The position numbers and the translations under genes were made by a program. From contig NW_003314270.1 of NCBI RefSeq assembly GCF_000143415.4, positions 2,386,290 through 2,450,289 of the forward strand: a stretch of 64,000 nt of DNA. The letters are read 5' to 3'. How positions within the stretch are numbered: the first letter of the stretch is position 1; every line of letters starts with the position of its first letter. Source of the DNA: Selaginella moellendorffii (lineage: Eukaryota; Streptophyta; Lycopodiopsida; Selaginellales; Selaginellaceae). The notes under the pieces are model-generated. The model was not told the origin of the DNA and made no database searches. It was given only the letters and a program-made list of their open reading frames with translations. Positions 21,292 to 33,029 of this stretch are shown in pieces.

Positions 21292-23715
21292 AGCCTCAAA
21301 GGAGGACCTCCTATCCTCCGCCTTTGCAGACAACACAAGCCTGATCGTGGAGGGATCACCGGAGAACCTCTCAAACGTCAAAAGGGACCTGGAGTTCTTT
21401 AATGAGGCCATCGGATCAAAAATAAACTAGCATAAATCGGTAGGACTATGGCTCCCCCCCGGCAGACCTCCAACATGGGGCACGGATCTGGGTTTCAAAT
21501 GGCTGAACACAGAGGAGACCACCCGCTACCTTGGATTCCAAGTCGGATGCTAGTATGATCTAGAACCTCAGAACCAAAAAGCAGTTACAAAACTAAGGGA
21601 TCAACTCAAGTTCTGGGCGAGCAGAAAACTATCATTCTCAACACGCTACATGGTGGCAAACAGCATCCTACTTGGAGCGATCTGGTTCCCGGCAGCATGC
21701 TGGAATATAGACAGGCGAACAATCCAGGAAATGAACTAACTCATTCGAACCTATGTCTGGAAAGGCTCCTCCTGCGTCTCATGTGGTGGAGCAAAGGTCA
21801 ACTGGTGGTCAATAACACTTCCGAAGCATGAAGGGGGCCTCAATATCATTGACATCAAAGAATAATGCAAGGCTCTCCTCTTCAAGATTTTCACGAGGAT
21901 GCTCATGCCTGGCAACCAGCCATGGAGAACATTGCTGCGAGCACAACTTTTGAAAGTCCTCCCGGATAGGAATGAGCACACTAGACAAAATTGGGTGACA
22001 GATGAACAATGGCTTTTTTAGGACACAAAACTCAAAATGACAAAGGCTCACACGCTCTCAGGAAAGCTGTTCAAGCTCTGGAGGCAATTCAAATACAAGT
22101 TGGAACATAGACCACCTCACACCAAAGAACAACTGGACCGGCAACCAATCTTCTTGAGCAAACTCCTCACTGTCAATGGTAAAATGCTCGGAGCCTCAGA
22201 AGATCGCGGCCTGGACCAGACATGCAGAGACCTGCACAGAGCAGGGATAAGAACCTTTGCAGAGGTAGACAGCATGATCCAGCCCAACCAGACGGCTAAC
22301 AACTGTGACCGAATCAGTGCCTTCTACAGATTAACCATCTCAAAATACAGGATGCGTAAATTCCAGACAGCCTTTTTAGCAGCCAAACTCTAAACCTACA
22401 AGAAGACCAACACCATCGATGGTGGAAGGTGGACGAGTTGATTGTATGCACCCTCCCCAACATGGCATCGAGACTAATCTTTAAGGTAGGACAGGCCGGA
22501 TGCCTGTACCCCATCGTCTCCCCTGAGTACGAGGACCTCCTCGATATGAGCAGAGCTAAACCGATCAGAGTGATTCAAATGGAGAAAAAAACTGCCAACG
22601 TTGATCCATTGATCCTAGAACAACAATATGCCCGCCTCTACTGGTTCCGCCAACAAACCCTGGATGAACTCAAGTGGGATCCTGTAGAGTGGCGTTGGAG
22701 AGGAACCATGTGCAAGGGCTCCTTCCAGTACGAAACCAAGCTGGGCCTAAAACTGATCAGAGTGCCGACTCGATCCTCCCTCATCCGGAAAGCAAAGGCC
22801 CAACAGATCCCCTCCAGGAACCACTCACGCTGCATCAACATGATCTGGAAGGGGCGCTGGTCAGCTAAGAACCGCTATTTCATGTGGCTGGCCCAACAAG
22901 AACGTCTTCCCTCTCTGGCAGCCATACATCTCCCAAACACAGCCTGCAAGACCTATGGAGCCACAGAAACATAGCGACACATCTTATGGGAATGCCTGGA
23001 AGCACAGGAAGTATGGGAAGGTGCAGCAGCAGTACTCAAACGAACGTCAACCGGAGGAGTTGCAATCACATACAAATCAGCATTTTGGGGTAGTTTCATC
23101 CAGGGAAAAACAAAGAATCCTGATGCATGGAAGTGGCAATACAACGAGGCCCCACACTTTGATCAACTCAACCAAACTCGGACACACATTAAGCATCTCC
23201 ACTAGGAGCTCTTCGATGTGCTTCGGAGACGCACACTAGCAGAGGTATGGAAGGCTCGCTGCTCCAAGCTGTTCAATGACACGGACCCCTCGGCTCGAGC
23301 AACTATTTCAAAGGTTTGGTCCAGATTGATTGTCTCACTCGCAGCTCGTCTGGACATGCTGATCAAACATGGCGAGGAAGGGAAGATAGCAAAGGAGAAG
23401 GAGCTGTGGCCATTTTTTAGAGGAAGAAGTGAGGCTGGAGAAGAAGAATGGGCGTGGAAACCCCCAATATGGATTTGGCAGCACATGAACGATGGCACGT
23501 GTACCTCCTCGAGTCAACAAAGTTTAACACCAAGAACTTTGGAAGTTGGAGGATTGGAGGTTACAGACTCGAGTACCAGTTTTACTTTGTCCCCCTTGTC
23601 ACACCCCCCCCCCCCCCCCTAAAAAAAATCTTGAAGAGCTCTTTCCCTGTTTCGAGTAGGTCAAAATCAGACTCTATGGTTTATAGAGGATAAATTAATT
23701 AAAACCCCATTAACA
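21292..23715 (+). mobile_element. 5'-truncated LINE inserted in the D-type LTR
   Basis: The 2.4-kb insert is bounded by a 13-bp target duplication AAGGGTATGATAG at 21279-21291 and 23716-23728. It starts inside reverse transcriptase, has an AT-rich 3' end and lacks LTRs. A long C-run (about 23605-23619) lies near the tail. The D LTR resumes directly after the duplication. Confidence 0.85.
21294..23620 (+). pseudogene. LINE ORF2 C-terminal half (RT palm to zinc-binding domain)
   Basis: Reading begins within RT at the active-site strand, FADNTSLIVEG, where the LINE consensus is FADD; the second Asp is Asn here. It passes through thumb and connection text (TRYLGFQVG, FWASRKLSFSTRYMVANSIL, GGLNIIDIKE) to the RT zinc-binding domain at about 22840-23010: WKGRWSAKNRYFMWLAQQERLP, in part, then HIxWEC. 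One expected Cys is Tyr (CKTYG). At least six in-frame stops occur, mostly TAG or TAA where CAG, CAA or TGG would fit, so the copy is inactive. Confidence 0.8.
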
Positions 23716-24035
23716 AAGGGTATGATAGCAAGGGTGTTTAGTAGACATGGTAAGCTATCATCCGACGATATTGAAGGACTAATCTCAATACACAAGGGTT
23801 TTTGCCAAGCCAATGCAAAATAAAGCAAAAGAGAACTAATAAGCCGAGCCAAGTATGCTTGGCTAAATAAACACTTAGAAATTCCTTCCTTATACTCATC
23901 CGGCTAAGTATAGATGCTAAGTTTAGTTTACTAACACTTGGACAAGAGGGGTTAATAAAGGGAATTAGTAGTACCGACCTCTTGCCATCGTGGCAATAAA
24001 AAAAGAGTGTTCGTAAGGACTGGCCGACAAATATC
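23716..24035 (-). mobile_element. D-type LTR fragment, right half
   Basis: It continues the LTR text of 6775-7090 (for example CATCGTGGCAATAAAAAAAG versus CATCGTGGCAGTAAGGAAAG). It is lost before the expected LTR terminus, near 24035. Confidence 0.75.
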
Positions 24036-26499
24036 TACTAGTTGATAGATTTTCCTCCCATTGATAATTGCACAATTATTTAATAATCCTGTAAAATTCT
24101 TAATGTTAAAATTAAAAACAAAAAACAAAAAAAAATATCAAAGGTATTATCAAAACTCACTTATGTTCTCACTCCTTTAACTTTCACAAATCTTGAGGAA
24201 TGTGTGGTAGTATAGCATGGGCACCCTTTTTACATCCATAGACTTTATACCAATTCCAAACTTAAATATATTGTCCTTGTCTTATAGCAAGTTTTGGTAT
24301 AAGAACCTTTGAAAAGTTATGATAATCTAGAGGATTAGTTGGATCAAAATATTACTCAAACTCCAACTTCTAGAGAAAATGCTAATAAAACTGATTGAAA
24401 CACTCACATTTCTATCATTTATAAAATGGGAAAAAAGTCATATAAAAATTGTGGATAATAGGAAGAACTTACTTAATTACATATGAAATGTCCTTGAATG
24501 AATGAATTTCTACTTCAAACCTCATACAATATTTATGTTTTCCTTGATATAGTTATAAAATTTGGCAAAGTCATCTTTAATAGTCTTATTGTTGAAGTGT
24601 AAAGGTTGTAGATATATCCTCTCATATATTAGTGCACAAAACAATAATAATTATATAGTGGAATACCCATGAACCCATATGTTAATTTACACCAAACTAG
24701 AGGAATAAAAAAAAGTGTGTTAGAATTAAAGTATTTAGAAGAATCTGTTATGTGTCACACATATATAGAGGCTGTAATATTGTACAATTGGTAATCTTTC
24801 ACCCAAGAAACGTCTTCCATAGCCTTTTAGGTTGACAAAGATAAATGTCTCATAGACTTTCTTGGTGAAGACTTTAAAACAAACTTACTTAATGATTTAT
24901 GCATATTCTAGACTCCTTAGTTGATCCCACCAGCCTCTAATGGGATCAGCTCTTGAAGCTTTGCTACAATTTGTTGTGAACATAAACCTTATGCCAACCA
25001 AATTGGTGCAATGTCTAAAAGTATTATTGGGTGGTGCCTAATGCATGGCTTATTTGCTTTAAATTGCAATCACAAAGAAGATAATGTCAAACAAACTTCA
25101 CTATCACATCTCTTTTATGATTCTAATCCGTTCCAATTTGCAAATGAAGGAATATCTATCTTGTCCTCATTGTTGATCTCTACACTACTATTGCTATCTA
25201 CTATCATAAGTGCTATTCTCACTATTAGTTACAATCTACAATTGCTAGAACTGGTATGGACATTATCTTTCATACAACAATTTATACATAACAACTTATT
25301 AGTTACCCCAACAATCAAGTAGAACCCTAATGGAGCCAACTCTGTTACATTGACAAAGCCCTAGTAACCAATGATTGCCATGGTGCCAACATTCTGAAGG
25401 CCTAATTTGTAAAGAAATAAGAATATGTAAAAGTAGAAAAAGCACTAGCTCAAGCATATTATTTATAAGGTGAAACCTTGAGCCACTTTATGGAAAGATA
25501 TTATGTATTATTTGATTCACACAACTTTTTATAATGATAATATTATGAAAATTGAATTTAAGAAACTTATTGAACATTTTAAGATAGATTTTCAAGATGA
25601 AAAAGCTTTTATCAAGTATTTTAAGATAACTGGAAGGAGAAAGTTGGTAAGTAAATCATTATTTTAACATGTAAATTCTTTTTATTTGACAAATAAATCT
25701 GATAAGGTGTTCCATACCAATATACAAGCTAGTCTTTAGTTGGAGAGAAAAAAGGATAGATTATACAGTTTACCAATTTAATACTAAGTTTATGAGAAGT
25801 ATTGCTTTACTAGTTATTATAAAGATCATGATTTTATTCAATTATAAATATGAAAAACTAATTGTAGTGTAATTCTTAAAACAAAAACTGTTAACAACTC
25901 TCAAGTAAAATTCAACAAGGAAAATACTTATAAATTTATGTACAATCCTCTTCAAATCTAGCTATATGATATCTTATATTAAGATATGAAGAACATAGTG
26001 ATTAAGCTTCTTCGACTTCTACAATAGAGGATTGTTTTTGCGTGTGGCAACATCAAGTTTATAAAGCTGCTCATGAAAGATTATGTTAATATATAGATAA
26101 GAAATTTACTAGATATGGTGAAATTATTTAGATGTACTTAATTATTAGTTGGTCAAGGAATTCTTTCCAATGGCAAATCTTTCAAATTCTATTGGAAATA
26201 TTTTTATATTATAATGATATATAGGATTTATTTCATAGTGATTTGATACACCCAAGAATATTATTAAGAGTTTTAGCATGTAACTAACTTTAAAAGGAAA
26301 GTTATTGCCACACAACTTTACATAAAGTACTAAGGTTACACTAGACTTACCAATACTTTTAGAACTATATTAAACAAGCCAAACTAATTTATCCATATTA
26401 ATTTAAATGAAATAATGATAATTTAGGGTATCTAAAAGAAATAATATATTTTATAGCCAATTATATGCAAATATGTTTAACAAAATAAAACTCTAGGTA
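24036..26499. other. AT-rich region with no recognised gene
   Basis: Only short frames occur. The one at 25011-25322 has a hydrophobic Ser/Leu-rich middle but no other support. No LTRs, tRNA-like structures or transposon motifs were seen. Confidence 0.5.
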
Positions 26500-26674
26500 T
26501 GAGTGCATGGAATATGAAAGGAAATATAGAAAATGTGCATATCAATTAGCCCAAAAACCTTAACTTATATACAAAAAAGCAAGTGGCCTGGATTGAAACC
26601 AATCCAATGGCTACCAAAATTGCACTATACTAATATTAATATATGCCATTATAGCTGTACACTTGGACCTCATA
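26500..26674 (-). repeat. 3' LTR of element C copy 2, with adjoining purine tract
   Basis: It is 175 bp, starts TGAGTGCATGG and ends CCTCATA (terminal CA lost). On the element strand, the bases before it read CCAAGAGGAGGGGATGA, a good polypurine tract at about 26675-26691. Confidence 0.75.
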
Positions 26675-27066
26675 TCATCCCCTCCTCTTGGAATAGTGGA
26701 AGGCCATTAAGATTCTCTTGTAGATGGGCCAGAATCTAGAGGAACGTTAAGAGGAGGCATTGATGGATCTATAGGTGGTATTAGCTATTTCTGATCCCTT
26801 TATACAAAGCGTTTTAACATATGCACAATTTCTGGAGGATCGGTTTACTGGATGTTATACTGAACCTCATAAACTTGTGGTCTAATTTGACATAACACCC
26901 GATACGGTCCTTTCCACTAAGCAAAGAGCCCTTTAGATAAACCACGTATCATAAAATAGACTAACACCAAGTCATCCACTTTATACTCCGCAAGTGGATG
27001 ATGATGGGAGTTGTAGCACTATTGTTGTCCCATTTATACGCAGCCTAAGCGTTCGGCAAACTCTGC

Positions 27067-27800
27067 TCAGACAAGTGAATGAATGCTTATCAAATATTGA
27101 TCCCATGACCTAGCATCAGCAACTCGTAGCAATTGCGAAGGTAAACCTAGCTCTGTTGGTAATATTGGATTATGACCATATAAGAGTTTATATGGTGAAG
27201 CATTAATAAAACTCGGCACTCTTGTGACATATGCATACCGAAGAGATGGCAAATAACCATCCCAATCTGAATGCTGAAAGTTCATGTACTTCGCAATCAT
27301 CCCCTTCATGTCCGAACAAGCCATTTCACCAAACAGTTTGATTATGGATGATAAGCACTCGTGAAAGTGTAGTGTATCCCCAACCAAAACATCAAAACAT
27401 GAAATGCCTCAACCATAAATGTGGGACTATTATCCGAAAGAATCTGCTCTGGACAAGAATGCTGGAACACCACTCGATTGAGGAAAAAGTATACAACAAC
27501 AGTTGTAAAGGCGCTAGCAAGAGCACCAACTTCCACCCAACGAGTCAAGTAGTCAGAAGCAATAATAACATACTCATTGCCAATAGTCGATCGTGGAAAA
27601 AGTCCTATAAGATCAAATGCCACCAACTCAAATGGATGGGAAACTACAATTGACTTAAACCATCTTTCCGCAGCACGAGGAGGAGTATTACAAACTTGAC
27701 AACAAATGTAGTTACACACATACCAGATAATATTGTGTCACATATATAGCTAATAGAAAGACCTGTGCAACTTTTCAATCACACGATGATGTCCCATATG
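27067..27800 (-). pseudogene. Integrase of element C copy 2
   Basis: The zinc-binding end CNYICCQVCNTPPRA is followed by the core with first Asp in VAFDLIGLFPRSTIG, DYLTRWVEVGAL, and second Asp in EQILSDNSPTF. A one-base break near 27350 moves the C-terminal part (SDWDGYLPSLRYAY, then YKLLYGHNP) to another frame. It is the better integrase copy in the window but still frame-broken. Confidence 0.8.
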
Positions 27801-28069
27801 CCCACCTAGAACATGAGAATCATGGTAGGCATGAAGAAACCATGGAATAAAGATTGAAGGCACCATTAACCGTAAATGATCATCAGGATCTGTCCCCATA
27901 AAATAAAAAAGGCCATCTTCAAGGTGATATTGAGATGTAAATGCCAGAATGGCAAGTCATCACCAAGTGATGCAAGATTTTTAAACCCTTCTTGAAACCT
28001 TTGAATCCACAACTCAATATCTTGAGCTTTATGAACCTCATCAAGAGAAGGTAGGTCTTGCTCTATACC

Positions 28070-28486
28070 TTATGGACATTGAAAGTCAAGTATAACAACC
28101 ATTGATGGCACAAAATCCTTGTCTAGAAAATCCACAAATGCCAGAACAATAAGCTCGTTAGAAACATGAGAAAAGAGTGAAGAAGGAAGAGGAGTTTGGG
28201 AAAGGGCATCAACACCAGCCATAGAACTCCTCGAGCAATGAATAACATCAAAATCATATATCTGAAGCTTTAAAGCCCACCTAACAATATGACTAATTAG
28301 GTTCTTTCGTTTCAATAATGAAGTAACAATAGCATGATCACCTTTTAGTAATGTCCGAGAACCATGTAGATATGCATGAAGTTTCTCGAAACCCCAGACT
28401 TGCCTTTGGAAGCGCTGCACATCATTCACACATTTTGGAGTAGGGAACTTTAAAACAGCCACAAGTTTGTTAGGATTATCTTGCAA
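28070..28486 (-). pseudogene. RNase H of element C copy 2, internally deleted
   Basis: The RT connection (LAVLKFPTPKCVNDVQRF-like) is joined directly to late RNase H (GDHAIVTSLLKRKNL, then HIVRWALKLQIYDFDVIH). The early RNase H strands with the catalytic Asp and Glu are therefore gone. The frame itself remains open, and stops are absent around the junction. It ends with SMAGVDALSQTP, the normal end of the domain. Confidence 0.75.
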
Positions 28487-28529
28487 ACCCTAATGAGAAA
28501 TATGGTACCCAAGATAAGTCGTGTCCTTG

Positions 28530-28737
28530 TGTAAGCCACAAATTTTTCCTTTCTAATTTGCTAGTTTACCTCGTCTATCCGACCAATACTACTTTGGCCT
28601 TTACTAAGTTCCCTTGCTAAGGTTCCCACCTATTGCACCAGCTCCTACTTGGTCCTATTTGGTTTTAACTACTCATTGCACGAGCAATGGAGTGTTAGCC
28701 ATCCGTCCCGAGAGTTTGGACTTCTTGGGAGCTTACA
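28530..28737 (-). mobile_element. 208-bp solo LTR with CCTTG duplication
   Basis: It begins TGTAAGCC and ends GGGAGCTTACA, flanked by CCTTG at 28525-28529 and 28738-28742. The first 170 bases match the B LTR; the end differs. It lies between RT and RNase H of element C copy 2. It has no internal region, so it is a solo LTR left by LTR-LTR recombination or a short LTR subfamily. Confidence 0.8.
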
Positions 28738-29189
28738 CCTTGGACTCAAACATGCACTTCAATTGCTTCAACTTTAAACTAACGTCCTGTAGCTGATCCA
28801 ACACTTTACAAATATCACGGATGTGCTCCTCCCACATCCCCTCCGAGTGAATGAAGACATCATCAATGAAGTTAATAGTCACCTTTGGTATATCGTAAAG
28901 AATTTCATCTATCATCCACTGGAAAGTTTTTGCAACATTTTTTAAACCAAAAGGCATTACTAAGAACTTGTACAAACCAAACGATATACGAAAAATAGTT
29001 TTAGGAATATCTTCTTTGGCCATCAGTATTTGCCAATATCTAGAAGCAAGATCTAACTTGGTGAACCAACGATTTCTTCCCAGACGATCCAAGAGATTAG
29101 TAGTGTGAGGAAGAGGGTACATATATGGGATCGTCACTTCATTTAACGGACAATAGTCAATACAAAAACGAATGCTCCTATTAGCCTTC
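28738..29189 (-). pseudogene. Reverse transcriptase of element C copy 2 (partial)
   Basis: An open frame of 134 residues has YPLPHTTNLLDRLG-type text, FTKLDLASRYWQI, FGLYKFLVMPFGL and the active-site box NFIDDVFIHSEG. It corresponds to the Ty3/gypsy RT fingers and palm. The N-terminal part is lost at the B LTR junction at 29190. Confidence 0.8.
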
Positions 29190-29291
29190 TATAAGCCAAA
29201 AATTTTTCCTTTCCAATTCAGTTTACCTCGTTTATTCGACCAACACCGCCTTGGCTTTAGCTAAGTTCCCTTGCCAAGGTTCCCACCTATT

Positions 29292-31122
29292 TGTAAGCGA
29301 CTAAATTTTCCATTCTACTTTAGTCACTTAACCACACCTCTGACCACTTGGAGGAGTTTCATTCACAATCTCCATAAGTCCAATTCAGGACTTGGGACTT
29401 GCTATCCCCAAGAATGGCATCCATGCCACTCAACCCTTGCACCTGGTCCAAGTGCTCCAAGTGTCCGATCCCATCACCGACACTCAAAGGTACCACTGAC
29501 ATAGCAGCCTATTATGCTAAGGCCATGCCCAATCACCTTTGCCGCATTGGTAGTCCAATACCACTTGCAACACAGTCTTGTCTCTCCAAGACTGGGCCAA
29601 CCATCCGTGAGTGGTCATTCCAGATCCACTCCTTAGCATCCTTAGGATGCCCACCGATAAAGGGAATAGCCTTCCCCAATATCCCTTTATTAATCCCCAC
29701 TAAGTCCCTTTTTGCCCTTGGCCGTGTTTGCCAACACTGCCACTGGATTGAGGCCCACAGGCTTGACCACTAAGTCCCATGGTCCTCTGGGACTTCCTCG
29801 CCACGTGACCATATCCTTGGCCACCACACCAAAGGACTGCTCCTTTTCCTTTCCACAGTTTGGGACTTGGGGACAACACTTCGGAACACCGGCCTTACGC
29901 GAGCCACCTGGGTACTCTCCCCGCCTTCCGTCTTTGGGTGCTCTAGCCATGGGCTTGGAGCGAGGTTTCGTTGAGCCACGCCTGGTATCCAAGTAAGTAG
30001 TGCCACCCACACTTGGACTGGGAGCATCGGCTAGTCGATCTTCCGGGGGAACTAGAGCCGGCTCTTGAATACTTCACCAAACTACCCCGCTTGTCGGTCC
30101 GTATTCACTCTAGTCTTGGACTTCCTAGTGGTCAGTTCATCACCAAACACTGGGTCTGGCCCTTCCTGGGCCAAACTAGCCTTTCCTGGCCAAACTGGCT
30201 CCCTTACTATACTTTTGGAGCTCACCAAACCCCCCAGGGTCTGGGAGACGAACGCTTTGGGCTTTCACCCTCTCAGACTCGAACTCGGACTCGGACTCGG
30301 ACTCGGACTCGGACTCGGACTTGGACTCGGGCTCAGACTCGGACTTGGACTCAGACTCGGACTCGGACTCGGACTCGGGCTCGGTCTCGGCCTCCGCCTT
30401 AGTCTCGGTCTCGGTCTTGGTCTCGGGCTCGGTCTCGGTCTCGGTCTCGGTCCCGGTCCCGGTCTCGGTCTCGGTCTTGGTCCCGGTCTCGGTCTCGACC
30501 TCAGACTTCATCTCGGGTCCTTCTCGGACTCCATCTTGGATTCCATCTCAGGTCCATCTCAAACTCCATCTCGGACTCCGTCTCGGTCCATCTCGGACTC
30601 CATCTCGGACTCCACTTCGGACTCCATCTCGGACTCCACTTCGGACTCCATCTCGGACTCCATCTCGGGTCCATCTCGGACTCCATCTTGGACTCCGTCT
30701 CGGTCCATCTCGGACTCCATCTCAGACTCCATCTCGGTCCATCTCAAACTCCGTCTCGGACTCCGTCTCAGTCCATCTTGGACTCCATTTCGGACTCCAC
30801 TTCGGACTCCATCTCGGACTCCATCTCGGACTCCATTTCGGACTCCGTCTCGGTCCATCTCGGACTCCATCTCGGACTCCACCTCGGACACTTCCACGTG
30901 TCATGTGTTGGTCCTTTTTGGGTCCCTTTTTGGAGCCTCGCTTATTGCTCGCTTCGTGCTTGTTCCTCGAGCACTTTGTTGGGAGTTCCACTCCCGCTCT
31001 CGACCTTTAAGGTCGGAGCTTTTAGTCCAAACGTGTTACGCTCGTTTGGCTTTCACTTCAGCCACTACCACGTGGCACCCTTTCCAGCTCTACTGTGGGG
31101 CCTAGGGATTTTGTGTCTCACA
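29292..31122 (-). repeat. 3' LTR of outer element A (1831 bp)
   Basis: It runs TGTAAGCGAC to TGTGTCTCACA. It contains a 0.6-kb CTCGGACTC-type array at 30277-30889. The adjacent purine tract reads CTATGGGTGGTGGAGT on the element strand (about 31123-31138). Confidence 0.9.
30277..30889. repeat. Hexamer-based array in the outer A 3' LTR
   Basis: The left part is pure GACTCG/GTCTCG hexamers. The right part mixes GGACTCCATCTC and GGTCCATCTC units. Repeats without stops in several frames produce overlapping open frames of up to 346 residues (30065-31105) on both strands. Confidence 0.9.
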
Positions 31123-31486
31123 ACTCCACCACCCATAGACGAAGTTCGATGTCCTCATCGAACGATAAACTATTTTATAAAGTAACACCACTACGTATTA
31201 CCCTTTCCATTTTTGGCACCTCGCCAACATTCGTCAATGGTTTGATACCGATGTGAGACACAAAATCCCTAGGCCCCAAAGTGGAGCCGGAAGGGGGCCA
31301 CATGGGAGTGGGCGAAGCTAGAGGCAAACCAGCGTAACACGTTTGGACCAAAAGCTCCGACTTGGAAAGTCAAGAGCGCCAGTGGAACTCCCAACGAAGT
31401 GCTCGAGGAACGAGCACGAAGCGAGCAAAAGGCGAGGCTCCAAAAAGGGACCCAAAAGGACCAACACATGACACGTGGGAGTGTCC

Positions 31487-32008
31487 GAGATGGACTCGAG
31501 TTGGAGTCCGAAGTGGAGTCCGAGGTGGACCCGAGATGGACCCGAGTTGGAGTCCGAAGTGGAGTCCGAGATGGACCCGAGATGGAGTCCGAGATGGAGT
31601 CCGAGATGGAGTCCGAGGTGGACCCGAGATGGACCCGAGTTGGAGTCCGAAGTGGAGTCCGAGATGGACCCGAGATGGAGTCCGAGATGGAGTCCGAGAT
31701 GGAGTCCGAGGTGGACCCGAGATGGACCCGAAATGGAGTCCGAGATGGAGTCCGAGATGGACCCGAGATGGAGTCCGAGATGGAGTCCGAGATGGACCCG
31801 AGATGGACCCGAGATGGAGTCCGAGATGGAGTCCGAAATGGAGTCCGAGATGGAGTCCGAAGTCGAGACCGAGACCGGGACCGAGACCGAGACCGAGACC
31901 GAGATCGGGAACGAGACCGAGACCGAGGCCGAGGCCGAGGCCGAGGCCGAGCCCGAGTCCGAGTCCGAATCCGAGTCCGAGTCCGAGTCCGAGTCCGAGT
32001 CCGAGTCC
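31487..32008. repeat. GAGTCCGAGATG/GACCCGAGATG array, inner 5' LTR
   Basis: The order of 9- to 12-bp units is followed by pure GAGACC and GAGTCC hexamers. The same unit order and length recur at 37312-37833, with one visible G-to-A change in this stretch (37471). It generates artefactual open frames on both strands. Confidence 0.92.
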
Positions 32009-32020
32009 GGAGCCTGAGAG

Positions 32021-32090
32021 GGTGAAAGCCCAAAGCGTTCGTCTCCCAGACCCTGGGGGGTTTGGTGAGCTCCAAAAGTATAGTAGGGGG
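32021..32090 (+). promoter_or_regulatory. Shared LTR module with TATAGTA (candidate core promoter)
   Basis: GGGTGAAAGCCCAAAGCG is followed within about 45 bases by AAGTATAGTAGGG. The same pair occurs, in the sense orientation of each element, in the D LTR (about 12594-12680 and 6520-6580), and parts of it occur in the B LTR and the chimeric LTR. Promoter function is inference. Confidence 0.35.
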
Positions 32091-33016
32091 AGGACTGCAG
32101 TGGAGCCAGTTTGGCCAGGAAAGGCCAGTTTGGCCCAGGAAGGCCAGACCCAGTGTTGGGTGATGAACTGACCACTGGGAAGTCCAAGACTAGAGTGAAT
32201 ACGGACCGACAAGCGGGGTAGCTTGGTGAAGTGTTCAAGAGCCGGCTCTAGTTCCCCCGGGAGATCGACTGGCCGATGCTCCCAGTCCAAGTGTGGGTGG
32301 CACTACCTACTTGGATACCAGGCGTGGCTCAACGGAACCTCGCTCTAAGCCCATGGCTAGAGCACCTAAAGGCGATAGGTGGGGAGAGTACCCAGGTGGC
32401 TCGCGTAAGGCCACGGTGTTCCGAAATGTCGTCCCAAAGGCCCAGACTGTGGAAAGGAAGAGGAGCAGTCCTCTGGGGTAGTGACCAAGGACACAGTCGT
32501 GTGGTGAGGAAGTCCCAGAGGACCGTGGGACTTAGTGGTCGGGCCTGTGGGCCTCGATCCAGTGGCAGTGTTGGCAAACACGGCCAGGGGCAGAAAGGGA
32601 CTTGGTAGGAACTGACAAAGGGACTTTGGGGAAGGCGATTCCCCAGGTCTGTGGGCATCCTAAGGATGCTAAGGAGTGGATCCAGGATGACCCCTCGTAG
32701 ACAGATGGCCTAGTCTTGGAGAGACGGGATGGTGATGCAAGTGGTATTGGACCATTTGCGCAGCAAAGGTGAATGGGCATGGCCTTAGCGTAACGGGCCG
32801 AGATGTCAGTGATACCTTGGGTTGTCGATCATGGGATCGGACACGTGGAGCACTTGGACCGAGTGCTAAGGGTGAGTGGCATGGATGCCATTCTCGGGGC
32901 TAGCAAGCCCCCAAGTCCTGAGTTGGACTTATGGAGGTTGTCAATGAGACTCCTCCAAGTGGTCAGAGGTGTGGTTAAGTGACTAAAGTAAAATGGAAAA
33001 TTTAGTCGCTTACAAC

Positions 33017-33029
33017 TTGGTATCGGAGC
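33017..33029 (+). other. Primer binding site of inner element A
   Basis: TTGGTATCGGAGC is one base different from the initiator-tRNA-Met complement and lies two bases inside the LTR. The outer A has the reverse complement of the same site at 46549-46561. Confidence 0.85.

Larger units (their letters stand above)
31252..33014 (+). repeat. 5' LTR of inner element A (1763 bp)
   Basis: It runs TGTGAGACAC to GTCGCTTACA. The array at 31487-32008 lies near its 5' end. It is followed by GGGTGAAAGCCCAAAGCG and then CAAAAGTATAGTAGGG, a possible TATA-type promoter (about 32021-32090). Confidence 0.93.

Noticed and set aside
25011-25322. Frame of 103 residues with a hydrophobic middle, suggesting a membrane protein
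   Set aside because: It is isolated in AT-rich DNA with no conservation, no start context and no supporting exon; hydrophobic runs are expected in T-rich DNA.
30013-32290. Overlapping open frames of 165-346 residues on both strands, rich in Ser/Arg/Leu-Gly or Glu-Ser repeats
   Set aside because: They are produced by stop-free hexamer arrays inside LTRs and occur in several frames and both strands of the same DNA.
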